DNA of 64,000 bases from CAVVYV01 sp963752585 (GTDB taxonomy: Bacteria > Actinomycetota > Thermoleophilia > Solirubrobacterales > 70-9): the NCBI GenBank assembly GCA_963752585.1, contig CAVVYV010000007.1:62001-126000 (forward strand), given 5' to 3'. The notes under the pieces were generated by a model. The model was not told the DNA's origin. It saw only the letters and a list, made by a program, of their open reading frames with translations, and did not search any database. The first letter of the stretch is position 1. The number at the start of each line of letters is the position of its first letter. A program made the translations under genes and the position numbers. Below are positions 31,773 through 39,209 of the stretch, piece after piece.

Positions 31773-32903
31773 TTGGCCCCGGTCGACACCGAACTGCAGG
31801 AAGCGCATCTGCGCAGGGCGCTCGAGCTCGCCGAGGGCGGCCGAGGGCGGGTCAGCCCGAACCCCCTGGTCGGGGCGGTCCTCGCCCGCGACGGGGAGGT
31901 GATCGGCGAGGGCTTCCACGCCGAGGTCGGCGGCCTCCACGCCGAGCGGGTCGCGATCGAGGACTGCCGCGCCCGGGGCAACGACCCCGTCGGGGCGGCC
32001 CTCTACGTCACCCTCGAGCCCTGCGCGCATACCGGCCGCCAGCCCCCTTGCACGGAGGCGATCCTCGAGGCCGAGATCGCGCGCGTCGTCTACGCCTCCG
32101 AGGACCCGACCGAGAAGGCCGCCGGCCGCGGCCCGGGGATGCTCCGCGACGAGGGCACGGAGGTGGAGCTCGCCGAGGGCGCCGAGGCGGCCGCGGCGAG
32201 ACTGCTCAATCAGCCCTTCCGGAAGCGGGCCCGCACCGGCCGTCCGCTGGTCACCTACAAGGCGGCGATGAGCCTCGACGGTCGGGTGGCCGCCCCGAGT
32301 GGGGACTCGCGCTGGATCTCGACCGCGGAGAGTCGCGAGCTCGTCCACCGCTGGCGGGCCGAGTGCGACGCGGTCGCCGTCGGAATCGGTACCGCGCTCG
32401 CCGACGATCCCCTGCTCACGGCCCGCATCGAGGGAGCCGAGCGGCAGCCGATCCGGGTCGTCTTCGACTCCCAGGGGCGGCTCCCCCTGGACAGCGCCCT
32501 GGTGGGCTCGTTGGACGAGGCGCCGCTGTTCGTGGTCTGTTCGCCGGAGGCGCCCTCGGCTCGGCGCGACGCGCTCGCCGCCGCCGGCGTCGAGGTGATC
32601 GCCGCGCCTGGGCGCGACCGCTCATCCCGGCTGAGCGCGGCCCTGGACGAGCTCTCCCGCCGCGAGATCCAGGACCTGCTGCTCGAGGGCGGGCCCACCC
32701 TGGCCGGGGCGCTGTTCGACGCGGGTGAGATCGACGCGATCAAGCTGTTCGTCGCGCCGCTCGTGGTCGGCGCGGCCGAGGCGCGCGCCGTACTCGAGGG
32801 CCAGGGGGCGAGGCGGATCGCCGAGGGAGTGCGGCCGCTGGCGACGGACTACGAGCCGATCGGCGAGGACCTCCTGATCACGAGCCGCCTCCATGAGTGG
32901 TGA
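31773..32903 (+). CDS. ribD: Bifunctional riboflavin deaminase/reductase RibD
   Basis: Carries out steps 2 and 3 of riboflavin synthesis. The N-terminal zinc deaminase has HAE (56-58) and the Cys pair in LEPCAHTGRQPPC (C84, C93). The C-terminal DHFR-like reductase starts near 150 with LVTYKAAMSLDGRVA and has LLEGGPTLAGALF. Length is 376 aa. The TTG start is preceded by AGGAGG at good spacing. First gene of the rib operon. No FMN riboswitch fits in the 76-bp gap, so control may be through the palindrome upstream. Confidence 0.94.
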   Translation: MAPVDTELQEAHLRRALELAEGGRGRVSPNPLVGAVLARDGEVIGEGFHAEVGGLHAERVAIEDCRARGNDPVGAALYVTLEPCAHTGRQPPCTEAILEAEIARVVYASEDPTEKAAGRGPGMLRDEGTEVELAEGAEAAAARLLNQPFRKRARTGRPLVTYKAAMSLDGRVAAPSGDSRWISTAESRELVHRWRAECDAVAVGIGTALADDPLLTARIEGAERQPIRVVFDSQGRLPLDSALVGSLDEAPLFVVCSPEAPSARRDALAAAGVEVIAAPGRDRSSRLSAALDELSRREIQDLLLEGGPTLAGALFDAGEIDAIKLFVAPLVVGAAEARAVLEGQGARRIAEGVRPLATDYEPIGEDLLITSRLHEW

Positions 32904-32918
32904 GGGCGTGAGTCGCTG

Positions 32919-33542
32919 ATGTTCACCGGAATCGTCTCCGAGCTGGGCGAGGTCGAGTCGGTCGAGACCGGCGCCGACGGCGCCCGGATCCGGGTCAAGG
33001 CCGCACTCGCCTCCGAGCTCGCCGAGGGCGACTCGGTGGCGGTGAACGGAGCCTGCCTCACCGCGACCTCGGCCGGCGACGGCGCCTTCGAGGCCGACGT
33101 CATGCGCCAGACCCTCGGCCTCACGACGCTCGGGGAGCTCGGGCCATCGGCGGCGGTGAACCTGGAGCTGCCCCTTCGACCAACCGACCGGCTCGGTGGC
33201 CACCTGGTCCAGGGACATGTCGACGGGACCGCCACCGTCGCCGGGTTCGACGAGGACGGCTTCGCCCGGCGGCTGCGCGTGCGGCTGCCCGGCGAGCTGC
33301 TCGGCTACGTGGTCGAGCGCGGCTCGATCGCGATCGAGGGGGTCAGCCTGACGATCGCCGGCCTCGGTGAGGACTGGATCGAGGTCTCACTGATCCCGGA
33401 GACCCTCGAGCGGACCACACTGGGCGCGCTCGAGCCCGGCGACCTGGTCAACGTCGAGTGCGATCTGATCGCGCGGTACGTGCAGCGGATGCTGTTTCCG
33501 CGAGGGGGCCCCGCAGGCGAAGCCGAGGAGCAACCCGTTTAA
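32919..33542 (+). CDS. ribE: Riboflavin synthase, alpha subunit
   Basis: Dismutates two 6,7-dimethyl-8-ribityllumazine to riboflavin. It starts MFTGIVSELGEVESV and has two lumazine-binding repeats: VAVNGACLTATSAG with GGHLVQGHVDGTA, and IEGVSLTIAGLGEDWIEVSLI. Length is 207 aa. The last codons overlap stem-loop repeat copy 4 (GGAGCAACCCGTTTAAT encodes its EQPV-stop end). Confidence 0.94.
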   Translation: MFTGIVSELGEVESVETGADGARIRVKAALASELAEGDSVAVNGACLTATSAGDGAFEADVMRQTLGLTTLGELGPSAAVNLELPLRPTDRLGGHLVQGHVDGTATVAGFDEDGFARRLRVRLPGELLGYVVERGSIAIEGVSLTIAGLGEDWIEVSLIPETLERTTLGALEPGDLVNVECDLIARYVQRMLFPRGGPAGEAEEQPV

Positions 33543-33543
33543 T
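33527..33543 (+). repeat. Dispersed repeat, copy 4 (right half only), with TTTAAT box before ribBA
   Basis: Seventeen bases identical to 24360-24376, without the left hairpin arm. It spans the ribE stop; its TTTAAT (33538-33543) could serve as a -10 for ribBA, giving a short leader with an AAGGAG ribosome site. Confidence 0.55.
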
Positions 33544-33567
33544 GAAGACTGAAAAGGAGTCGTGAGA

Positions 33568-34890
33568 ATGCCGAAGCCGACCCCCGAAAGCGAGATCACC
33601 GAGGAGCGGACCAGCTCCGCGTTCTCCTCGATCGAGGAAGCGATCGAGGACATCCGGCGCGGGCGGATGGTCGTAGTCGTCGACGACGAGAACCGCGAGA
33701 ACGAGGGCGATCTCACCCTCGCCGCCCAGTTCGCGACTCCCGAGGCGGTCAACTTCATGGCGAAGCACGGACGCGGCCTGATCTGCCTCGCGCTCACCGA
33801 TGAGCGCTGCAACGAGCTCGGGCTCGACCTGATGGCCGCCAAGAACGAGGCCCCCTTCCAGACCGCCTTCACGGTCTCGGTGGAGGCGCGGGAGGGGGTG
33901 ACCACGGGGATCTCGGCCGCCGATCGAGCCCACACCGTGCAGGTGGCGATCGACCCTCACTCGGCCCCCGAGGACCTGGTCCAGCCCGGACACGTGTTCC
34001 CGCTGAAGGCGAAGGACGGGGGGGTGCTCGAGCGCACCGGGCAGACAGAGGCGGCGGTCGACCTCGCCCGCCTCGCCGGCCTGATCCCCGCGGGGGTGAT
34101 CTGCGAGATCATGAACGAGGACGGGACGATGGCGCGGGTGCCGGACCTGGCCGAGTACTGCAGGCGGCACGACCTGAAGATGATCACCGTCGCCGACCTG
34201 ATCGCCTACCGACGGCGGACCGAGAAGCTTGTCGAGCGGATCGTCGCGACCAAGCTCCCGACCGCCTTCGGCGAGTTCACCGCGGTCGGGTACCGCTCCC
34301 TGGTCGACGACAAGCACCATGTCGCGATGGTGAAGGGAGAGGTCGCCGGCACCGAGGACGTCCTGGTCCGCGTCCACTCCGAGTGCCTCACGGGCGACGT
34401 CTTCCACTCGCTGCGCTGCGACTGCGGCGAGCAGCTCGAGGCAGCCCTGGCGAACATCGAGCGCGAGGGCCGCGGGGTGCTCCTCTACCTCTCCCAGGAG
34501 GGCCGCGGGATCGGCCTGCTGAACAAGCTCCGCGCCTACAAGCTCCAGGAGGAGGGGCTCGACACGGTCGATGCCAACCTGAAGCTCGGTCTGCCCGCCG
34601 ACCTCCGCGACTACGGGATCGGCGCCCAGATCCTCGTCGACCTCGGGCTCAGCAGCATCCGGATCCTCACCAACAACCCGAAGAAGATCCACGGGCTCGA
34701 GGGCTACGGGCTCTCGGTCACCGACCAGGTGCCGATCGAGACCGTCCCGAATCCCCACAACGAGTCCTATCTGCGGGCGAAGCGCGACCGGCTCGGTCAC
34801 GGCCTCCACCACCAGGGCCTGCCACTCGACGAGCAGCTCCTCTTCGAGGAGCATCGCCGCGACGAGGATCGTGGCCGGGACTCTGGCTGA
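33568..34890 (+). CDS. ribBA: Bifunctional DHBP synthase / GTP cyclohydrolase II
   Basis: Supplies both precursors of lumazine. The RibB domain (to about 205) has VVVVDDENRENEGDL, GLICLALTDERC and DRAHTVQVAI. The RibA domain has the zinc site HSECLTGDVFHSLRCDCGEQ, EGRGIGL and LTNNPKKIHGLEGYG. Length is 440 aa. AAGGAG lies 8 nt before the ATG at 33568 but only 2 nt before the alternative GTG at 33562, so the ATG is preferred. It overlaps ribH by 20 nt. Confidence 0.95.
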   Translation: MPKPTPESEITEERTSSAFSSIEEAIEDIRRGRMVVVVDDENRENEGDLTLAAQFATPEAVNFMAKHGRGLICLALTDERCNELGLDLMAAKNEAPFQTAFTVSVEAREGVTTGISAADRAHTVQVAIDPHSAPEDLVQPGHVFPLKAKDGGVLERTGQTEAAVDLARLAGLIPAGVICEIMNEDGTMARVPDLAEYCRRHDLKMITVADLIAYRRRTEKLVERIVATKLPTAFGEFTAVGYRSLVDDKHHVAMVKGEVAGTEDVLVRVHSECLTGDVFHSLRCDCGEQLEAALANIEREGRGVLLYLSQEGRGIGLLNKLRAYKLQEEGLDTVDANLKLGLPADLRDYGIGAQILVDLGLSSIRILTNNPKKIHGLEGYGLSVTDQVPIETVPNPHNESYLRAKRDRLGHGLHHQGLPLDEQLLFEEHRRDEDRGRDSG

Positions 34891-35320
34891 GCTCGAGTTC
34901 GCGATCTGCGTCGCGACCTTCTATGACGACCTCGCCGAGCGCCTGGTCAACGGCGCGGTCGAGGCGTTCAGCGAGCAGGGGGTGGCGCCGACCTCGGTCC
35001 ACACCTACGAGGTCCCCGGCGCCTTCGAGCTACCCCTTGCCGCCAAGTGGTCCGCCGAGACTGGTCGCTTCGCCGGGGTCGCCTGCCTCGGGGTCGTGAT
35101 CCGGGGCGAGACCAACCACTACGACTACGTCTGCACCGAGGCCGCCCGGGGGATCCAGCGGGTGCAGCTCGACACCGGCGTCCCCTGCGCGTTCGGCGTG
35201 ATCACCTGCGATACCCGCGCGCAGGCCGAGGCCCGCGCCGGGGGCGACAGGCGCGACCAGGGCCGGAACGCGGCGATCGCGGTGATGCGGATGGCCGAGC
35301 TCCGGCAGGCGCTGGACTGA
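34871..35320 (+). CDS. ribH: 6,7-dimethyl-8-ribityllumazine synthase
   Basis: Condenses the ribityl pyrimidine with DHBP, forming large capsid-like assemblies. VATFYDDLAERLVNGAVEAF, VPGAFELPLAAKW, CLGVVIRGETNHYDYVCTEA (catalytic His) and GVPCAFGVITCDTRAQAEAR match. Length is 149 aa. GTG start inside ribBA, last gene of the operon. Confidence 0.94.
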   Translation: MAGTLAELEFAICVATFYDDLAERLVNGAVEAFSEQGVAPTSVHTYEVPGAFELPLAAKWSAETGRFAGVACLGVVIRGETNHYDYVCTEAARGIQRVQLDTGVPCAFGVITCDTRAQAEARAGGDRRDQGRNAAIAVMRMAELRQALD

Positions 35321-35343
35321 GCCGGGCTCGCTCTTGCCGGCCG

Positions 35344-36426
35344 CTAGCTGGCGAGGACCTGCTCGAGCGGCGCCGGGAGGCCGAAGTGAAAGCCCTGGCC
35401 GACCCGGACGCCGATCTCGGTGAGCGCGTCGAGCTCCTCGTCGGTCTCGATCCCCTCCGCCACCACCTCGATTCCGATCTCACCGGCGAAGGAGAGCAGC
35501 GCCGTCGCCAGCGCATGAGCGACCGCGCTCTCCGGGATCTGCTCGGTGAGCGAGATGTCGAGCTTGATCCGCTCGGGCTGGACCTGGAGGACGTGCTTGA
35601 GGCTCGCGAACCCGGCGCCGAAGTCGTCGATCGCGAGCTGCCCGCCCGCTCTCCGCAGGGGCGCGGCCGCGCTCCGGAACTGGTCGTAGTCGGCGATCTC
35701 CAGGTGCTCGGTGATCTCGACCGTCACCCGGTCCGGGTTCGGGCCGAGCGCTCGCATGAACCCCCGCGCCGCGAGGGTGGGGGGTGAGGCGTTGACGGTG
35801 AGGTGAAGCTCGCCGTGGACGTCGGCGACCGCATCGACCGCCTTCCGGATCGCGAGCAGCTCCAGCGGGATTCCGAGCCCGAGGGCCCACGCATCGGCGA
35901 ACCAGAGGTCCGGGGTGTGAGCCGGATCTCCCGGAAATCGAGAGAGTGCCTCGTAGGCGACCACTCGACCGCTGGCGAGCTCGACGATCGGCTGGAAGGC
36001 GATCTTGAGCTCCTCGCCGAGCAGGACCCGCTCGACCTGGGCGAGGCGCTCGCGGCGGGCCTTGTGGAGCCCGGCGATCGCACCGGGGTCGGCAATCGGG
36101 CGAGTGCGGCAGATGAACTCGTCCTCGGTGCTGTTCTCCGGCTCGCAGAGCTCGATCGTGCTCTCGACCCAGGCGTGAAGCCCGTCGCCGCGGCGGGCCC
36201 GGTAGGAGATCACGAACGGGGACGCCTCGCGGGCGTAGCGCAGAGCGAGAATCAGGCGAGTGACGTCCTCGGGGTGGGCGATCTCATAGGCCCACTTGCC
36301 GACCAGGTCCTCGGACCGGTAGCCGAGCACGTCGAACGCGGTGGAGGCGACGTAGCGGTAGGTCCAATCCGCCGCGTGGACGGAGACAAGCTCACCCTCG
36401 TCTGCGTGGATCTCCTCGTATCTCAC
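35344..36426 (-). CDS. PAS-EAL cyclic-di-GMP phosphodiesterase
   Basis: Signal protein of 360 aa without TM helices: a PAS domain (about 10-115, YVASTAFDVLGYRSEDLVG) then an EAL domain (about 130-355). Catalytic signatures are intact: YEALSRF (EAL), NASPPTL, EITEHLEI, DDFGAGFASL (metal Asp pair), KLDISL, EGIET and GQGFHFGLP. There is no GGDEF partner domain. It should hydrolyse c-di-GMP in response to a small ligand or redox cue. The GTG start is divergent from rpmB. Confidence 0.9.
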   Translation of the reverse strand: MRYEEIHADEGELVSVHAADWTYRYVASTAFDVLGYRSEDLVGKWAYEIAHPEDVTRLILALRYAREASPFVISYRARRGDGLHAWVESTIELCEPENSTEDEFICRTRPIADPGAIAGLHKARRERLAQVERVLLGEELKIAFQPIVELASGRVVAYEALSRFPGDPAHTPDLWFADAWALGLGIPLELLAIRKAVDAVADVHGELHLTVNASPPTLAARGFMRALGPNPDRVTVEITEHLEIADYDQFRSAAAPLRRAGGQLAIDDFGAGFASLKHVLQVQPERIKLDISLTEQIPESAVAHALATALLSFAGEIGIEVVAEGIETDEELDALTEIGVRVGQGFHFGLPAPLEQVLAS

Positions 36427-36546
36427 TATTCGTCCATTTCGCTACGCGTTTGTCAGTATCGACAGAGGCTCCAGGACCTTGAGCGACCCCGCGGCCGAGC
36501 CTCTTCTCTTCGCCCCGCGCGCCGCGGACCCTGGTTGGCGGCCCGC

Positions 36547-36552
36547 TACCAT
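36547..36552 (+). promoter_or_regulatory. -10 box TACCAT for rpmB
   Basis: Ten nt before the ATG. The GCTACCAT string recurs before rpmF at 45067-45074. Confidence 0.45.
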
Positions 36553-36562
36553 CCCGCGGTCC

Positions 36563-36757
36563 ATGGCAAAGGTCTGCCACAGCTGCGGCAAGCGCCCCGC
36601 CTTCGGCAACTCGCGGAGCCACTCCATGGTCGCGACCCGGCGGCGGTTCAACCCGAACCTGCAGAAGGTGAGGATCCAGGAGGAGGGTGGGCGCACCCGC
36701 CGCGTCTATGTCTGTGCCCGCTGCCTGAAGTCGAACAAGATCACCAAAGCCGCATAA
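36563..36757 (+). CDS. rpmB: 50S ribosomal protein L28, zinc-binding form
   Basis: Sixty-four residues starting MAKVCHSCGKRPAFGNSRSH, with SMVATRRRFNPNLQKVRI and a second CARC pair. The two CxxC pairs mark the zinc-binding (C+) L28 paralogue, which is typically replaced by a Cys-less copy under zinc limitation. The ATG is fixed by MAKVC. It lies 41 bp upstream of the DAK2-domain gene, a conserved neighbour. Confidence 0.95.
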   Translation: MAKVCHSCGKRPAFGNSRSHSMVATRRRFNPNLQKVRIQEEGGRTRRVYVCARCLKSNKITKAA

Positions 36758-36797
36758 GCTTCCGTCGGAGGCAGGGTCCGCGACCCAATCCCCTGCA

Positions 36798-38420
36798 TTG
36801 GCCGACCCCTCCATAGAACGATTCCGCCGCGTCGTCAGCGCGGCGAGCGCCTACCTCGAGGACCGTCGCGAGGAGGTCAACGACCTCAACGTCTTCCCCG
36901 TCGCCGACGGGGACACCGGCGACAACATGGCACTCACCCTGCGAGCGGTGAGCGACGAGCTCGACCGGCTCGACGGCCAGATGGTCGACGAGGTCGGGCG
37001 CACCGAGATCGTCAACGCCCTCGCCCGGGCGGCCCTGATGGGTGCGCGGGGGAACTCCGGCGTGATCCTCAGCCAGATCGTTCGCGGCGCCGCCGAGGAA
37101 CTGTCCAGCCGGCCCGGTGAGCTGATCGATCCCGTCCTGGTGGCGGCGTCGATGGCCCGGGCGGCCGACGCCGCCTACGAGTCGGTTCGCGAGCCGGCGG
37201 AGGGGACGATGCTCACCGTCTTCAGGGAGATGGCGCATTCGGTCGCAAAGCGGCTCGCCCACATGGAGAACACGAGGCTGAGCGGGGAGACCACCCCGGA
37301 GGAGCAGGACCGGATGCTCGCCGCCCTATTGGAGGAGGTCGTTGTGGACGGCGAGCGGGCGGTGGCGAGGACGCCGGAGCAGCTCGAGGTCCTGCGGGAG
37401 GCCGGCGTCGTCGACGCCGGCGCCCACGGGCTGGTGCTGATCTTCGCTGGCGTCGTCGCCGGCCTCCGGGGCGACATCGAGGCTCCGAGCGTGCCGCACT
37501 ACGCGCCGGCCGCGACCACGAGGCCCCACCACGAGGACAGCCGCTTTCGCTATTGCACCAACTTCATCGTCACCGGCACGGGTTTGGAGGGGCGGTCCTT
37601 CGTCTCGGGGTTGGAGCAGCTCGGCGACTCGGTCCTCGTCGTCGGCGATGAGGCGACTCTGAAGGTCCACGTCCACACCGACGAGCCCGAGGCCGCAATG
37701 GCCCTGTTCGAGGGCGCGGGCGAGGTCTCCAAGCTCGACGTCGCCGACATGCGCGAGCAGATTGCGGAGCGCACTGCCCGGCTGGAGGCCGGGCGCTGCG
37801 CCGCGGTCGCGGTGGTGTCTGGGGCCGGGATGCGGGAGCTCTACGAGGGCCTCGGCGCCTTCGTCGTCGGTGGCGGGGACACCTTCAATCCCTCGATCTA
37901 CGACCTCCTCGCGGCGATCCACGAGGTTCCCTCCGAGGAGGTCCTGGTGTTCCCGAACAACCCGAACGTGGTGATGGCAGCCGAGCGGGCGGCGGAGCTC
38001 TCGGACAAGGAGGCGCGGGTCGTCCCCTGTACCTCCCAGCAGGCGGGGCTGGTGGCATTGGTCGAGCACAACCCGGCGGAGTCACTCGCGATGAACGCCG
38101 AGCGTCTCGACCAGGCCCTCGCCGGCGTCCGGGTCGGGTCGGTCGCCGCCGCCGCCCGCGACGACGCCAACGGCCGATTCGTAAAGGGGGACGCGGTCGG
38201 CTTCGTCGAAGAGGAGATCATCGCCTGGGGAGGGGCCGGCTCGACCCTGGCGGCGACCCTCGCCGCGCTCGCCGAGGGCGCCGAGATCGTCACCGTGCTC
38301 GGCGGCGCCGGCGCGCCGATCCCGCTCGAGGAGCTCGCCGGCCACGCGCCACCCGAGGTCGAGGTCGAGCTCCACCATGGCGGCCAGCAGCACTACTGGT
38401 GGCTGCTCGCCGCCCAATGA
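36798..38420 (+). CDS. DAK2-domain fatty acid kinase FakA-like protein
   Basis: Related to FakA/YloV, the ATP-binding subunit that phosphorylates DegV/FakB-bound fatty acids. The N-terminal DAK2 domain has DLNVFPVADGDTGDNM (metal and nucleotide Asp residues) and GARGNSGVILSQIVRG; the C-terminal DegV-like half includes VVSGAGMRELYEGLGA and VLVFPNNPNVVMAAE. Length is 540 aa. The TTG start has a CCCAAT-like box before it. recG downstream is the usual neighbour. No DegV gene is in this window. Confidence 0.88.
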   Translation: MADPSIERFRRVVSAASAYLEDRREEVNDLNVFPVADGDTGDNMALTLRAVSDELDRLDGQMVDEVGRTEIVNALARAALMGARGNSGVILSQIVRGAAEELSSRPGELIDPVLVAASMARAADAAYESVREPAEGTMLTVFREMAHSVAKRLAHMENTRLSGETTPEEQDRMLAALLEEVVVDGERAVARTPEQLEVLREAGVVDAGAHGLVLIFAGVVAGLRGDIEAPSVPHYAPAATTRPHHEDSRFRYCTNFIVTGTGLEGRSFVSGLEQLGDSVLVVGDEATLKVHVHTDEPEAAMALFEGAGEVSKLDVADMREQIAERTARLEAGRCAAVAVVSGAGMRELYEGLGAFVVGGGDTFNPSIYDLLAAIHEVPSEEVLVFPNNPNVVMAAERAAELSDKEARVVPCTSQQAGLVALVEHNPAESLAMNAERLDQALAGVRVGSVAAAARDDANGRFVKGDAVGFVEEEIIAWGGAGSTLAATLAALAEGAEIVTVLGGAGAPIPLEELAGHAPPEVEVELHHGGQQHYWWLLAAQ

Positions 38421-39175
38421 GCCTGCCGCTGCTCTGGCAGTACAGCTTCTCCAACTTCAACGAGAAGGCCCGCTGGGCGCTCGACTACAAGCAAGTTCCC
38501 CATCACCGTCGCTCGCTGGTGCCGGGGGGGCCGAGGGCGATGGCGTTCTCACGTGGCGACGGCACCCTGCCGGTTCTGGACCTCGATGGCGAGCGGATCG
38601 TCGACTCCACCCGGATCATCGAGGCGCTCGAGCGACGCTTTCCGGAGCGGCCGTTGTATCCCGAAGACTCGGTCGACCAGCGCCGGGCGCTCGACCTCGA
38701 GGACTACTTCGATGAGCACGCGGGCCACGACATGCGCCGGGTGGGCTTCTGGGAGTTCCGAGACGAGCGGGCCTATGGGGCTGACTTCATGAGCACCGAC
38801 CAGGGCCGCCTCACCCGGCTGGGGACGAAGGCCGTGATCCCGGTCGTCTTCCCGGCGGCCTGGCGATACATGAACCGTCGTTACGACTTCAGCGAAGAGC
38901 GCTGCGAGCGCAGCCGCGAGGCGCTCGTCGCGGCGCTCGACCGGATCGAGTCGGAGCGGGGTGGGGGCGAGTTCCTGGTCGGCGGCGATCTCACCGTCGC
39001 CGACGTGACCGCCGCGGCGCTCCTATACCCGCTCGCCTGGCCGCCGGAGTATCCGTACGAGATTCCCGAGCGGCCGCCATCGGAGTTCATTGACTCCCTT
39101 CGCGATCACCCCGCGGTCGGCTGGATCGCCGACACCTACCGCCGCCACCGCGGCCGCTCGGCTGAGGTGAGCTAG
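38417..39175 (+). CDS. Glutathione S-transferase family protein
   Basis: Thioredoxin-like N-terminus (LWQYSFSNFNEKARWALDY, with cis-Pro in GTLPVLDLDG and DSTRIIEALERRF) and an all-alpha C-terminus (LVGGDLTVADVTAAALLYP). Length is 252 aa. The usual catalytic position is SFSNFN, so a Ser could activate the thiol. Many actinobacteria lack glutathione, so the thiol cofactor is uncertain. It overlaps the FakA-like stop (ATGA). Confidence 0.82.
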   Translation: MSLPLLWQYSFSNFNEKARWALDYKQVPHHRRSLVPGGPRAMAFSRGDGTLPVLDLDGERIVDSTRIIEALERRFPERPLYPEDSVDQRRALDLEDYFDEHAGHDMRRVGFWEFRDERAYGADFMSTDQGRLTRLGTKAVIPVVFPAAWRYMNRRYDFSEERCERSREALVAALDRIESERGGGEFLVGGDLTVADVTAAALLYPLAWPPEYPYEIPERPPSEFIDSLRDHPAVGWIADTYRRHRGRSAEVS

Positions 39176-39196
39176 GAGCGCATCGGGCGGCGGCCG

Positions 39197-39202
39197 TAGC
39201 CT
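39197..39202 (+). promoter_or_regulatory. -10 box TAGCCT for recG
   Basis: Seven nt before the ATG at 39210. Confidence 0.45.
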
Positions 39203-39209
39203 TCGACCG

